Counted from the stretch's first letter, positions 35,778-45,069 are shown. The stretch: DNA of 64,000 nucleotides from Amycolatopsis umgeniensis (GCF_014205155.1 NZ_JACHMX010000001.1:1984001-2048000); one strand, 5' to 3'. Translations and numbers: made by a program. Notes: generated by a model not told the origin, from the sequence alone.

Positions 35778-37280
35778 GTGACAGTCACGTTCAACTCCGG
35801 CCACACCTCACCGTCGGCGCGTCAGCACCGCAAGCCGCGCACCCGCCCCGCGGGTGACGCGATGCTGCACGACGACGCCGTCGAGACGGTCAAGGCGACG
35901 ACCTGGGCGGAGCTCGGCCTTCCCGAGCCGCTGCTGCGGGCACTCGCCGACGGCGGAATCACCACCCCCTTCCCGATCCAGTCGGCGACCATCCCCGACG
36001 CGCTCGCCGGCCGCGACGTGCTCGGCCGCGCGCAGACCGGTTCCGGCAAGACCCTTGCCTTCGGCCTGGCGATGCTGACCAGGCTCAACGGCGGCCGCGC
36101 CCGTCCGAAGCACCCCCGCGCGCTGATCCTCGTCCCGACCCGCGAGCTGGCCATGCAGGTCGCCGACTCGCTGACCCCGCTGGCCAAGTCCCTCGGCCTG
36201 TGGTGCCGCACCGCCGTCGGCGGCATGGCCTTCACCCGCCAGGCCGACGCGCTTTCCCGCGGCGTCGACCTGCTGATCGCCACCCCCGGCCGGCTGTCGG
36301 ACCACGTCCGCCAGGGCACCGCTTCGCTGTCCGACATCAACTTCGTCGCGCTCGACGAGGCCGACCAGATGGCCGACATGGGCTTCATGCCGCAGGTTCG
36401 CGAGATCCTCGACCTGACCCCGCGTGACGGCCAGCGCCTGCTGTTCTCGGCGACCCTCGACGGTGACGTCGACCGGCTGGTCCGGGCGTACCTGACGAAC
36501 CCGGTCACCCATTCGGTGGCCCCGTCGACGGCCAGCGTCACCACCATGGACCACCACGTGCTCCAGGTGTCGCACCAGGACAAGCAGGACATCATCACCG
36601 AGATCGGCGCCCGCGAGGGCCGCACGATCATGTTCGTCCGCACCAAGCACCACGTGGACCGCCTCACCGAGCGCCTGCGCGAGAAGGGAGTCCACGCGGC
36701 CGCCCTGCACGGCGGCAAGACCCAGGGCCAGCGCAACCGGGTCCTCTCGGACTTCAAGGAGGGCTACGCCCCGGTCCTCGTCGCCACGGACGTCGCCGCG
36801 CGCGGTATCCACGTCGACGACATCTCGCTGGTGCTGCACGTCGACCCGGCCGCCGACCACAAGGACTACCTGCACCGCGCCGGCCGCACCGCGCGCGCCG
36901 GGGCGTCCGGTGTCGTGGTCACGCTGGTCACCCACGACCAGCGCCGCATGGTGCGCCGGATGACCGACCGCGCCGGCGTGCGCGCCGAGCAGACCACGGT
37001 CCGCCCCGGCGACGCCGAGCTCGCTCGCATCACCGGTGCGCAGCAGCCCAGCGGCGAGCCGGTCATCGAGCGTCGTCGTGAGTCCCCGCGTCGTGGCGGT
37101 GGCCGCGGCTACGGTGGCGGCGACCGCGGTGGCTACCAGGGTTCGCGCGAAGGTCACGGTCACCGCGAAGGCGGCCGTCCCGGCGGCTTCCGCGGCCGCC
37201 CGCGTCGTGGCGAGTCCGGTGGCGGCAGCGGCCGCCCGCAGCGTCCGGGCAGCCGCCCGCGTCGCAGCTACGACAGCTAA
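35778..37280 (+). CDS. DEAD-box RNA helicase with glycine/arginine-rich tail
   Basis: A 500-residue ATP-dependent RNA helicase. All standard motifs are visible: Q motif FPIQSATIPDAL, motif I AQTGSGKT, Ia PTRELAMQV, II LDEADQMADMGF, III FSATL, V ATDVAARGIHV and VI HRAGRTARAG. The last 70 residues form an RGG/GG-rich RNA-binding tail. It remodels structured RNA, typically in ribosome assembly or mRNA decay in the cold. GTG 35778 is chosen for its GAGAGG five bases upstream. A long leader precedes it. Confidence 0.95.
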   Translation: MTVTFNSGHTSPSARQHRKPRTRPAGDAMLHDDAVETVKATTWAELGLPEPLLRALADGGITTPFPIQSATIPDALAGRDVLGRAQTGSGKTLAFGLAMLTRLNGGRARPKHPRALILVPTRELAMQVADSLTPLAKSLGLWCRTAVGGMAFTRQADALSRGVDLLIATPGRLSDHVRQGTASLSDINFVALDEADQMADMGFMPQVREILDLTPRDGQRLLFSATLDGDVDRLVRAYLTNPVTHSVAPSTASVTTMDHHVLQVSHQDKQDIITEIGAREGRTIMFVRTKHHVDRLTERLREKGVHAAALHGGKTQGQRNRVLSDFKEGYAPVLVATDVAARGIHVDDISLVLHVDPAADHKDYLHRAGRTARAGASGVVVTLVTHDQRRMVRRMTDRAGVRAEQTTVRPGDAELARITGAQQPSGEPVIERRRESPRRGGGRGYGGGDRGGYQGSREGHGHREGGRPGGFRGRPRRGESGGGSGRPQRPGSRPRRSYDS

Positions 37281-37307
37281 GTCGTATATCGCGTGTTCCT
37301 GACCGGG

Positions 37308-37380
37308 ACTCGCGTGATTGAGGGCGGAACTCTCGAGTTACGTCTCCGATCACGCGAGTCCCGTCTTCATTCACGCGAGT
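37308..37380. repeat. Second 21-nt-period inverted repeat array
   Basis: ACTCGCGTGATT at 37308 and the degenerate ACTCTCGAGTTA at 37329 (21 nt apart) face GATCACGCGAGT at 37348 and ATTCACGCGAGT at 37369 (21 nt apart). This is the same unit and spacing as the array at 3510-3644. It lies 27 bases after the helicase stop and before bioF. Confidence 0.8.
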
Positions 37381-37438
37381 CACGTGTTCTGGCACCCGTC
37401 TGACGGGTTTGCGAACGGCGGATGGGAGACTGCGGGGC

Positions 37439-38620
37439 GTGACTTCTGCCGCTCCCCAGAACCTCCCGCCCGACCAGGTCTTCGACTGGCTCGACGTGGA
37501 GGCGGAGAAGCGGGCCGAGGCCGGGCTGGTGCGCAAGCTGCGCATCCGGCAGGCACAGGAACCCGAGCTGGACCTCGCGGGCAACGACTACCTCGGGCTC
37601 GCCAGGGACAAGCGCGTCGCCGGTGCGGCCGCCGCGGCCGCGTTGCGCTGGGGCGCCGGGGCGACCGGCTCCCGCCTCGTCTCCGGCACGACCGACGTCC
37701 ACGCCGAACTCGAGCAGGAACTCGCCCGATTCTGCGGCACGCAGGCCGCGCTGGTCTTCTCGTCCGGCTTCACCGCGAACCTCGGCGCCGTGACAGCCCT
37801 CTCCGGCGCGGATTCCGCGATCGTCACGGACAAGTACATCCACGCCTCGCTGATCGAAGGCTGCCGCCTGTCCCGATCGGACATCGCCGCCGTCGCGCAC
37901 AGCGATCCGGGCGCTTTCAAGCACGCGCTCGCGACCCGCCGCAAACCGCGCGCGCTCGTCGTCACCGACTCCGTGTTCTCCGTGGACGGCGACATCGCCC
38001 CACTGGAGCAACTCGCTGCCGTCTGCCGGGAGCACGGCGCTTCGCTGCTCGTCGACGACGCCCACGGCTTCGGCGTTCTCGGCGAAGGCGGCCGCGGAGC
38101 CGTCCACGCCGCGGGACTCTCCAGCGCGCCGGACGTCGTCACCACGATCACGCTGTCGAAATCCCTTGGGGCGCAAGGCGGAGCGGTACTCGGGCCGCGT
38201 CGCGTCATCAAGCATCTCGTGGACACCGCACGCAGCTTCATCTTCGACACCGCTCTCGCGCCCGCCAGCGCCGCAGCCGCACTGGCCGCTCTCAACGCGC
38301 TGAAGGCCGAGCCGGAGCTGGCCACCAAGGTGACCGAAGCGGCCGGAAACCTTGCGGGACAGCTGAAAGCGGCGGGGTTCCGGGTCAGTCTCCCGGACGC
38401 CGCGGTGATCTCGGTGCAGGCGCCGTCGCCCGAAGCCGCCGTCACATGGGCCGCCGAGTGCGCGGATCAGGGCGTGCGTGTCGGCTGCTTCCGCCCGCCG
38501 TCCGTGCCGGACGGCATCTCCCGCCTGCGCCTGACCGCGCGGGCCGACCTCACCGAGGCCGATGTGGACCGCGCGGTCGGCGTCATCACGGCTGCGGCGC
38601 CTCCCGGCGCCACATCGTGA
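37439..38620 (+). CDS. bioF: 8-amino-7-oxononanoate synthase
   Basis: A 393-residue PLP-dependent alpha-oxoamine synthase that condenses pimeloyl thioester and alanine in biotin synthesis. The cofactor lysine is Lys241 in TITLSKSLGAQGG; the PLP-contacting segments LDLAGNDYLGLA, GATGSRLVSGT and VVTDSVFSVDGD are all present. GTG 37439 has GGGAG ten bases upstream; the frame opens 10 codons earlier. No other bio genes are in the window, so it is isolated from the usual bioADB set. Its last 35 bases overlap the convergent elaA-like gene. Confidence 0.92.
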   Translation: MTSAAPQNLPPDQVFDWLDVEAEKRAEAGLVRKLRIRQAQEPELDLAGNDYLGLARDKRVAGAAAAAALRWGAGATGSRLVSGTTDVHAELEQELARFCGTQAALVFSSGFTANLGAVTALSGADSAIVTDKYIHASLIEGCRLSRSDIAAVAHSDPGAFKHALATRRKPRALVVTDSVFSVDGDIAPLEQLAAVCREHGASLLVDDAHGFGVLGEGGRGAVHAAGLSSAPDVVTTITLSKSLGAQGGAVLGPRRVIKHLVDTARSFIFDTALAPASAAAALAALNALKAEPELATKVTEAAGNLAGQLKAAGFRVSLPDAAVISVQAPSPEAAVTWAAECADQGVRVGCFRPPSVPDGISRLRLTARADLTEADVDRAVGVITAAAPPGATS

Positions 38621-39068
38621 TGTGCGGGATCCCGTCTTCCATGAACTCTTCGCCTTCGGCCACGAAGCCGTACTTGGCATAGAACTTCGTCGCGTACGTC
38701 TGCGCGTCGAGCACGCACGGCGCGTCCCCGATGCCCGCGAGCGCGGTCTCCATCAGCCGTCCCGCCAGGCCCTTGCCACGTGAGCGGACGGCCGTGCACA
38801 CCCTGCCGATGCGGAAGGTGCCGCCGGCGTCCTGCAACACCCGCAGGTACGAGTCGACGGCGACGGAGCCACCGATCCAGAGATGCCGTGTGCCGGGCAG
38901 GAGATCCCGCCCGTCGATCTCGTGATAGGCGACGTTCTGCTCGACGACGAACACGTCGACGCGCAGGCGGAGGATGCCGTGCAGCTGTGCGGCGGTGATC
39001 TCGTCACCGGCGACGGACAGCGGGAACGACGAGGTCTCGGTGATCGGGGTGTCGGTGCTCACGCCCAC
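38586..39068 (-). CDS. ElaA-like GNAT acetyltransferase
   Basis: A 160-residue GNAT protein of the ElaA subgroup: LHGILRLRVDVFVVEQNVAYHEIDGRDL, GGTFRIGRVCTAVRSRGKGLAGRLM with the acetyl-CoA loop, and YAKYGFVAEGEEFMEDGIPHITM at the end. The substrate of ElaA is unknown. Alternative start GTG 39062 (VSTDTPI). Overlaps bioF by 35 bases tail to tail. Confidence 0.9.
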   Translation of the reverse strand: MGVSTDTPITETSSFPLSVAGDEITAAQLHGILRLRVDVFVVEQNVAYHEIDGRDLLPGTRHLWIGGSVAVDSYLRVLQDAGGTFRIGRVCTAVRSRGKGLAGRLMETALAGIGDAPCVLDAQTYATKFYAKYGFVAEGEEFMEDGIPHITMWRREAPQP

Positions 39069-39101
39069 TTGTTAGCACATCGGGCGTGAAGAAGGCATCG
39101 A

Positions 39102-39935
39102 TCAGCCGATCAGGCCCCGGCTGTTTTGCTGCGAGATCTCGTTCGCGTAGTGGGAGACGCGGGTGTAGACGCCGGGCTTGCCCGCCTTCGCGCAGCCTTC
39201 GCCGAACGAAACGATCCCGATCAGCGTGTCGCCCACGACCAGCGGACCACCCGAATCGCCCTGGCAGGCGTCGGTGCCGCCCTCGGGATAGCCGGCGCAC
39301 ACCATGTCACTCGGGTCGTAGCCCGAGTACGCGGTGCGGCAGGTCTTGTCGCTGACCACCGGGACGACCGCGCTGCGCAGGTAATCCGACCGCGCGCCGC
39401 CGTCGGCGACCCGGCCCCAGCCGAGCACCGTCGCCTTCGTCCCCTCGTTGTACAGGTCGGCGTTGCCGTTGTCGGCGACCTTCGCGGGCCGGTACGGCAG
39501 TTGCCCGCTGACCGTCATGACGGCGATGTCGTCGCCCTTGCCGGGATCGCCTTTGTAGTCAGGGCTGACCCAGACCTTCGAAACGCGCAGTTCCACGCCG
39601 TCCCGCGAGCGTTTGTCCTCCCGCCCCGCGACCACCCGGACGTCGCTCTTCTTGACCGCGACCGCGCAGTGCGCCGCCGTCGCGACCGTCGTGGAGCTGA
39701 CGATCACCGCTCCGCAATACTGGTTGCCGCTGCGATCGGCCAGGTAGACCGCGTACGGATAGTCCGAAACCGAAGCCTTGCCGCCGCCCACGATCCTCGG
39801 TTCGGCGGCCTTGTCCGGCCCGCTCACGGCGCTGTCGTCCGCCGACGCGCTGTTGACCGCTATCGGCACCATCACGGCCGTCGTGAGTACCGCTCCGACG
39901 GCGAGCATGAGGGTGCGACGTGACTTCTTGGGCAT
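39102..39935 (-). CDS. Secreted trypsin-like serine protease (S1A)
   Basis: A 277-residue protease with a signal peptide (MPKKSRRTLMLAVGAVLTTA, cut near NSASA), short propeptide and the activation site RIVGG. The triad is His in TAAHC, Asp in DDIAVM and Ser in CQGDSGGPLV. The Asp six residues before the serine (TDACQGDSGG) is the S1-pocket residue that gives cleavage after Arg/Lys. Chymotrypsin-like cysteines are present. The ATG at 39935 has GAAGGGA upstream; the frame continues 52 codons further without a signal-like sequence. Confidence 0.94.
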   Translation of the reverse strand: MPKKSRRTLMLAVGAVLTTAVMVPIAVNSASADDSAVSGPDKAAEPRIVGGGKASVSDYPYAVYLADRSGNQYCGAVIVSSTTVATAAHCAVAVKKSDVRVVAGREDKRSRDGVELRVSKVWVSPDYKGDPGKGDDIAVMTVSGQLPYRPAKVADNGNADLYNEGTKATVLGWGRVADGGARSDYLRSAVVPVVSDKTCRTAYSGYDPSDMVCAGYPEGGTDACQGDSGGPLVVGDTLIGIVSFGEGCAKAGKPGVYTRVSHYANEISQQNSRGLIG

Positions 39936-40100
39936 GTTCTGTCCCTTCACCGGGGCGTACGTACGGTCAAACCCTGGGAAGTCATTCGACTCCAGCGCGT
40001 ACACGAGCGATCGCGAATACCCTAATCGGAGAAAGCCCGATGCGGTGTCACTGAAACGGGTGGACCTGTGCTCACCGAACGCATCTGTCACGCTGGACCA

Positions 40101-40967
40101 GTGCGGACGACGGCGACGATTCTGGCGGCTACGGCCTTTCTCCTGCTGTCGTGTTCCAGTCCCGCGCCGACTGAAACGACACCGGCGCCGTCCACAACGG
40201 CCGCCGCCCCGAGTTCCACGAGAACCTCTTCACCGGCACCGATACCGAGCACTTCGACCCCGCCTCCCGCACCGGTCTGGCAGGTCGGCGCGAAGCCGCT
40301 TCCCTTGCGCCGTGACGGTTTCGGGCAGATCCTCCCGACTCCTCCCGTACTCGCCGACCGTTCGCTGCCGACGGCGGATCTGCTGCCCCCGCCCGCCGGG
40401 AACCGGTTCGCGGGCACGGTGAACCCGGTTCCCGCCGAGGTTTTCGCGCGCAGCACCTGGCAAGCCGGTTGTCCGGTCAAAGCGGCCGAACTGCGCTATC
40501 TCACGTTGTCGTTCTGGGGTTTCGACGGCCGCGCGCACACCGGCGAAATGCTCGTGAACGCCTCGGTGGCGAACGCCGTCGTCACCGTGTTCGGGCGGTT
40601 GTTCGCCGCGAAGTTCCCGATCGAGGAAATGCGCGTGACCGCTCCCGCCGAACTCACCGCTCCCCCGACGGGTGACGGGAACAACACCAACGCGTTCGTC
40701 TGCCGTCCGGCCCGGGGCCAGGCGAACTGGTCCGCGCACGCCTACGGGCTCGCGATCGACGTCAACCCGTTCTGCAACCCGTACACCAAGGGCGACCTCG
40801 TCCTGCCCGAACTCGCGTCGGCGTACGTCGACCGGGCGAACCGGCGGCCGGGGATGATCACCGCCGGGGATCCGACCGTGGCGGCCTTCACCGCGATCGG
40901 CTGGACCTGGGGTGGGACGTGGACGACGCCGGTGGACCGGATGCATTTCAGCGCGAACGGACGTTGA
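40101..40967 (+). CDS. Lipoprotein with M15-type D-Ala-D-Ala carboxypeptidase-like domain
   Basis: A 288-residue lipoprotein. The signal ends in the lipobox LLLSC, followed by a Thr/Ser/Pro-rich linker to about residue 60 and then a peptidase M15_4 (VanY-like) domain. Zinc ligands are seen in SAHAYGLAIDVNPF (His and Asp) and in the terminal RMHFS (His). Such enzymes cut D-Ala or L-Ala/D-Glu bonds in peptidoglycan stems. GTG at 40101 starts directly at the short n-region. Divergent from the trypsin-like protease. Confidence 0.88.
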   Translation: MRTTATILAATAFLLLSCSSPAPTETTPAPSTTAAAPSSTRTSSPAPIPSTSTPPPAPVWQVGAKPLPLRRDGFGQILPTPPVLADRSLPTADLLPPPAGNRFAGTVNPVPAEVFARSTWQAGCPVKAAELRYLTLSFWGFDGRAHTGEMLVNASVANAVVTVFGRLFAAKFPIEEMRVTAPAELTAPPTGDGNNTNAFVCRPARGQANWSAHAYGLAIDVNPFCNPYTKGDLVLPELASAYVDRANRRPGMITAGDPTVAAFTAIGWTWGGTWTTPVDRMHFSANGR

Positions 40968-41042
40968 CCGGGAACAACTGCCCTCCGCGGCGAGTTGGCT
41001 AGAGTCGGTACCACCCCCGCTCCCGCCGCAAAGGACTACAGC

Positions 41043-42437
41043 GTGCCCCACTACGACCTGGTGATCGTCGGTACCGGATCGGGTAACTCGATCCTCGACC
41101 CGCGTTTCGCGGACTGGAACACGGCGATCGTGGAGAAGGGCACGTTCGGCGGTACCTGCCTGAACGTGGGCTGCATCCCGACGAAGATGTTCGTGCACGC
41201 CGCCAACGTCGCGGCCACCCCCGCGTCGTCGTCGAAGTTCGGCGTGGACGAGGAGCTGACCGGGGTCCGCTGGCGCGACGTCCGCGACCGGATCTTCGGC
41301 CGCATCGACCCGATCGCCGCCGGCGGGCTCGAGTACCGCGTCGCGCACGAGGACAACAAGAACGTCACCGTGTACGCGGGCGAAGGCCGCTTCACCGGGA
41401 CCAAGGAACTGCGGGTCAGCTACCCCGACGGCCGTCCGGCCGAGACGATCACCGCCGACCGGTTCGTGCTCGCCGCGGGCGGGCGCCCGGTGATCCCGGA
41501 CGTCCCCGGCCTCGCCGAGACCGGCTACTTCACCTCGGACACCGTCATGCGGCTCGACGACCTGCCGTCGAGCATCGTGATCCTGGGCGGCGGATACATC
41601 GCGGCCGAGTTCGCGCACGTCTTCGCCTCGTTCGGGGTGGACGTGACCGTGGTCAACCGGTCCGGCGCGCTGCTGCGTTCCGAGGACGACGACGTCAGCG
41701 CCCGGTTCACCGAACTGGCCTCGCAGCGGTTCGACGTCCGGCTCGACCGGAAGACCGTCCGCGCGCGCAAGACCTCGTCGGGGGTCGCCCTGGACCTCGA
41801 AGGCCCGCAGGGCGCCGAGACCGTCGAGGCCGAAGTGCTGCTGGTCGCCACCGGGCGCACGCCGAACTCGGATCTGCTCGACGTCGCCGCCACCGGCGTG
41901 ACCACGGGCGAACGCGGGCACGTCGTGGTCGACGAGTACCAGCAGACCGTGGTCGACGGGATCTACGCGCTCGGCGACATCTCATCGGTCTTCGAGTTGA
42001 AGCACGTCGCGAACCACGAGCAGCGCGTCGTGCAGCACAACCTGCTGCACCCGGACGAGCGGATCGAAGCCGACCACCGGTTCGTCCCGCACGCGGTGTT
42101 CACCTCGCCGCAGGTCGCTTCGGTCGGGCTGACCGAACGTGAGGCGCGCGAGCGCGGGGTTTCGTACGTGACTTCGCACCAGGACTACGCCGGCATCGCC
42201 TACGGCTGGGCGATGGAGGACACCACCGGCTTCGCGAAGCTGCTCGCCGACCCGGCCACCGGGCAGTTGCTGGGCGCGCACATCATCGGCCCGCAGGCGT
42301 CTTCGGTGATCCAGCCGCTGATCCAGGCGATGAGCTTCGGTCTCGACGCGAAGAGCATGGCGCGCGGGCAGTACTGGATCCACCCGGCGATGCCGGAACT
42401 GGTCGAGAACGCGCTGCTGAACCTGCCGCTGGACTGA
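41043..42437 (+). CDS. mtr: Mycothione reductase
   Basis: A 464-residue flavoprotein disulfide reductase that reduces mycothiol disulfide with NADPH. It has the FAD motif LVIVGTGSGNS, the redox-active disulfide in GGTCLNVGCIPTK, the NADPH motif ILGGGYIAAEFAHVFASFG and the catalytic C-terminal His-Glu region QYWIHPAMPELVENALLNL. The GTGSGN and CLNVGC combination distinguishes it from lipoamide dehydrogenase. GTG 41043 has AAAGGA seven bases upstream; TAGAGT at 41000-41005 is a probable -10 box. Marks the organism as a mycothiol producer. Confidence 0.95.
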   Translation: MPHYDLVIVGTGSGNSILDPRFADWNTAIVEKGTFGGTCLNVGCIPTKMFVHAANVAATPASSSKFGVDEELTGVRWRDVRDRIFGRIDPIAAGGLEYRVAHEDNKNVTVYAGEGRFTGTKELRVSYPDGRPAETITADRFVLAAGGRPVIPDVPGLAETGYFTSDTVMRLDDLPSSIVILGGGYIAAEFAHVFASFGVDVTVVNRSGALLRSEDDDVSARFTELASQRFDVRLDRKTVRARKTSSGVALDLEGPQGAETVEAEVLLVATGRTPNSDLLDVAATGVTTGERGHVVVDEYQQTVVDGIYALGDISSVFELKHVANHEQRVVQHNLLHPDERIEADHRFVPHAVFTSPQVASVGLTEREARERGVSYVTSHQDYAGIAYGWAMEDTTGFAKLLADPATGQLLGAHIIGPQASSVIQPLIQAMSFGLDAKSMARGQYWIHPAMPELVENALLNLPLD

Positions 42438-42440
42438 ACC

Positions 42441-42914
42441 TCAGATCACGATCACGCAGACGCGAGCGCCCTGTTCCCACGAGAGATCCCGTAAGGCGGC
42501 TCTCGCTGTCTTCGACGTGCTGAACAAGGCGGCCGAGCGGGCCCCGTCCCTCTGGAACCGCTCGGTCGCCTCGACGTAGTGGCGGACGGTCGCCAGGAAG
42601 TCCTCACGCGCCGATGCCGCGGCCGCGTGCATCGTGCGGACCCCCGTCGCCCCCTTGAAGACCTCCTTGGCGCCGTCCACCTTCTTCGCGACGAAGTGTT
42701 CCCACTTGCGCCGCTCGACCGCGACGTCCCCCTGCGAATCCGGCCAGAACCGGTCTTCCGCGTCGCCGTCCCTCAGCACCTGCACGCACACCCGGTCCAC
42801 GGCGCGGTAGAACTCGAACGGCGAGGCCGCCCGGGCCGCCCGCTCGGGCGGCAGCGCGACACACACCGCGGCGAAGAGCGCCAGAGCCGTCCCGTACGCC
42901 AGTTCCTCCACCAC
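42441..42914 (-). CDS. Protein of unknown function
   Basis: About 157 residues, largely helical: VVEELAYGTALALFAAVCVAL could be a hydrophobic N-terminal helix, and the rest is charged with many Ala, Arg and Glu (RRKWEHFVAKKVDGAKEVFK). I do not recognise the family. The open frame reaches a TTG at 42950, but that codon lies inside a palindromic operator-like site, so the GTG at 42914 with GGGGG upstream is more likely. Its stop lies four bases from the mtr stop on the other strand. Confidence 0.55.
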   Translation of the reverse strand: MVEELAYGTALALFAAVCVALPPERAARAASPFEFYRAVDRVCVQVLRDGDAEDRFWPDSQGDVAVERRKWEHFVAKKVDGAKEVFKGATGVRTMHAAAASAREDFLATVRHYVEATERFQRDGARSAALFSTSKTARAALRDLSWEQGARVCVIVI

Positions 42915-42936
42915 GCCGACCCCCAGAACCGAGTTT

Positions 42937-43008
42937 TTGAACAGGTTCAACTCAGTCAGGCTATGGCTCCGCCCGGTATGGGGTCAAGAAGTTTTTTGAA
43001 CGCGTTCA
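42937..43008. promoter_or_regulatory. Two TGAAC-N2-GTTCA palindromes
   Basis: TTGAACAGGTTCAA at 42937-42950 and TGAACGCGTTCA at 42997-43008 are perfect inverted repeats of the same TGAAC-NN-GTTCA form, 59 bp apart and both preceded by a T-run. They flank the promoter region of the unknown gene at 42441; the second overlaps the stop of the transporter gene. They look like a paired repressor operator. Confidence 0.6.
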
Positions 43009-44274
43009 GACGAAGCGGCGGCGACCGGCGAAGGCACCGAAGGTCATCTGCGCGACGAAGACCACGAGCATCATGATCCAAGGCACGGTCCAACCGCTCG
43101 TGAGATCGTGGAGCAGTCCGAAGAGGAACGGCCCGACGGCCGCCATCAGGTAGCCGATGCCCTGCGCCATCCCCGACAGGCGCGCGGTGTCCGCGCCGGT
43201 GCGCGCCCGCAGCGCGATCACCGTCAGCGCGAGCGAGAAGACGCTCATCCCGAGCCCGATGAGGACGCACCAGAGCAGTGGCGAGGCGGCCGGGGCGACC
43301 ATCATGCCGACCATGCCGGCGAAGCCGAAGACGCCCAGCCCGACGATCCACGGGCTCTGGCTGCGGTGCCGCGCGGCCATCGGCGCGACCACGAGACTGA
43401 TCGGGACGGCGATGAGCGAGATCAGCCCGAGCAGCAGACCCGAGTCACCCTTGCTCACCCCCGAATCGATCATCACTTCCGGCAGCCAGCCCATCACGAC
43501 GTAGGCCAAAAAGGCCTGAGTGCCGAAGAAAAGGGTGACCATCCACGCAAGGGGACTACGCAGGAGCGATCGCCCGCTACCCTGCTTGCCTGCCTCGGCA
43601 ACGGGCGCACGCCCCGTACCGCGGGCTGCGAGAATCCAGACGAGGAGTGCGAGCACCGCCAGTACCGACCAGGCGCCCAGACCTTGGCGCCAGCCGCCGA
43701 ACGCGTTCTCCAAGGGAGGGGTGAGCGCGGACCCCAGGGCGCCTCCGCCCTGCAGAGCGGCGGTGTACACGCCGGTCATCATGCCAACACGCGCCGGGAA
43801 GGAGTCCTTGATGACGACCGGGATCAAGACGTTCGCCAAGGCGATTCCGGCCGTGGCGACGAGGGTTCCCCCGAGCACGACGTACGGTCCGTCGATCACC
43901 CGCAGCACCAGGCCGACGGCCAGGATCGACAGCGCGGACGCGATGGCCGCGCCGACACCGAACCGGCGGGCGAGCGCGGGGGCGGCGAGGCCGGCGGCGG
44001 CGAAACAGAGGCCGGGAAGCGTGGTGAGCACGCCCGCCCAGGTCGCCGTGGCGCCGAGGTCGTCGCGCATCTCGCCGAGGATCGGGCCGACACTGGTGAT
44101 CGCCGGACGCAGGTTGAGGGCGACCAGGATCACCGCGACGCCGAGCAGGAGACCGCCCGTGATCACTCCCGGCCGCCATTCCGTTTCGATCGCGCCTTCG
44201 AGTTCAAGACGGTCATCGAACGGGGAAACGGGTTCTCGGGAGTCGACACGCACGTCGGCTAGTATCACATACAT
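43006..44274 (-). CDS. MFS transporter of the cyanate permease (CynX/NimT) type
   Basis: About 422 residues with twelve predicted transmembrane helices. The first helix region GVAVILVALNLRPAITSVGPIL followed by EMRDDLG is the family hallmark of CynX-like transporters; substrates in the family include cyanate and 2-nitroimidazole. ATG 44274 is the first Met; a GTG at 44253 is attractive because a GATACT box ends seven bases before it. Divergent from a FadR-type regulator, which probably controls it. The stop overlaps a palindromic site. Confidence 0.88.
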   Translation of the reverse strand: MYVILADVRVDSREPVSPFDDRLELEGAIETEWRPGVITGGLLLGVAVILVALNLRPAITSVGPILGEMRDDLGATATWAGVLTTLPGLCFAAAGLAAPALARRFGVGAAIASALSILAVGLVLRVIDGPYVVLGGTLVATAGIALANVLIPVVIKDSFPARVGMMTGVYTAALQGGGALGSALTPPLENAFGGWRQGLGAWSVLAVLALLVWILAARGTGRAPVAEAGKQGSGRSLLRSPLAWMVTLFFGTQAFLAYVVMGWLPEVMIDSGVSKGDSGLLLGLISLIAVPISLVVAPMAARHRSQSPWIVGLGVFGFAGMVGMMVAPAASPLLWCVLIGLGMSVFSLALTVIALRARTGADTARLSGMAQGIGYLMAAVGPFLFGLLHDLTSGWTVPWIMMLVVFVAQMTFGAFAGRRRFV

Positions 44275-44301
44275 AGGATGATTGGATGAAGGGACAACGC
44301 T

Positions 44302-44991
44302 GTGCCATTGGCCACCACGCGCCGTGCCGGCCTGGTCGATCAGGTCATCGAGCAGCTGCGTGACGCCGTCACGCAGGGAGAATGGCCCATCGGGCAGCGG
44401 ATTCCGACCGAACCGGAGCTGGCAGGCCAGCTCGGGGTCGGGCGAAACACCGTTCGCGAGGCTGTTCGCGCGCTGGCTCACACAGGACTGCTCGAAGTCC
44501 GGCAAGGCGACGGCACCTACGTGCGGGCGACGAGCGAGGTCTCGGGCGCCATCCGGCGGTTATGCGGTTCGGAACTGCGCGAGGTGCTGCAGGTGCGGCG
44601 CATCCTCGAGGTCGAGGGCGCCCGGCTCGCGGCGAAATCGCGGACCGCGGACGAAGTGACCGAACTGCGCTCGCTGCTCGCACGCCGCAACGAAGAGCTG
44701 CGGGAGCGCCGTTGGGAGGACTTCGCCCGTACGGACGCGGAATTCCACTTCGCCGTTGTCCAAAGTGGACATAACACCCTGCTGACCGAGATGTACCGCG
44801 GACTCACCGAGGTGATCACGGCCAGCGTGGCCGCGACGTCGAACGTGACGCCGGGAGGCGAGTACCTGCCGGAGATCGGCCACGAGGGACTCGCCGAGGC
44901 CATCGCCGACGGCGACGCGGACCTGGCCGCCAGCGAGGCGTGCGGTTTCCTCGACGAACTCCTGGCCAGGGTGGAGCAGGACGAGAGCTGA
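44302..44991 (+). CDS. GntR-family (FadR subfamily) regulator
   Basis: A 229-residue regulator. The winged helix spans residues 8-75 (QVIEQLRDAVTQGEWPIGQRIPTE with NTVREAVRALAHTGLLEVRQGDGTYV), and the C-terminal all-helical FCD ligand domain has D-x3-H at FARTDAEFHFAVV and later His residues that usually bind a metal. FadR/FCD proteins respond to small organic acids. AAGGGA lies seven bases before the GTG. Divergent from the CynX-type transporter; AT-rich TATCACATACATAGGAT between them may hold its operator. Confidence 0.92.
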   Translation: MPLATTRRAGLVDQVIEQLRDAVTQGEWPIGQRIPTEPELAGQLGVGRNTVREAVRALAHTGLLEVRQGDGTYVRATSEVSGAIRRLCGSELREVLQVRRILEVEGARLAAKSRTADEVTELRSLLARRNEELRERRWEDFARTDAEFHFAVVQSGHNTLLTEMYRGLTEVITASVAATSNVTPGGEYLPEIGHEGLAEAIADGDADLAASEACGFLDELLARVEQDES

Positions 44992-45019
44992 AGGGGACTT
45001 TCCCCGCATCAGACGTGAC

Positions 45020-45062
45020 GAAGGGGCCCTTCACCGCATCGCATGCGGTGAAGGGCCCCTTC
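45020..45062. terminator. Bidirectional terminator of the GTGAAGG family
   Basis: Arms 45020-45039 (GAAGGGGCCCTTCACCGCAT) and 45043-45062 are perfectly complementary with a 3-base loop, between the convergent GntR and map genes. A further partial copy (GAAGGGGAC) lies at 44991. Confidence 0.9.
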
Positions 45063-45069
45063 AGCCCTC

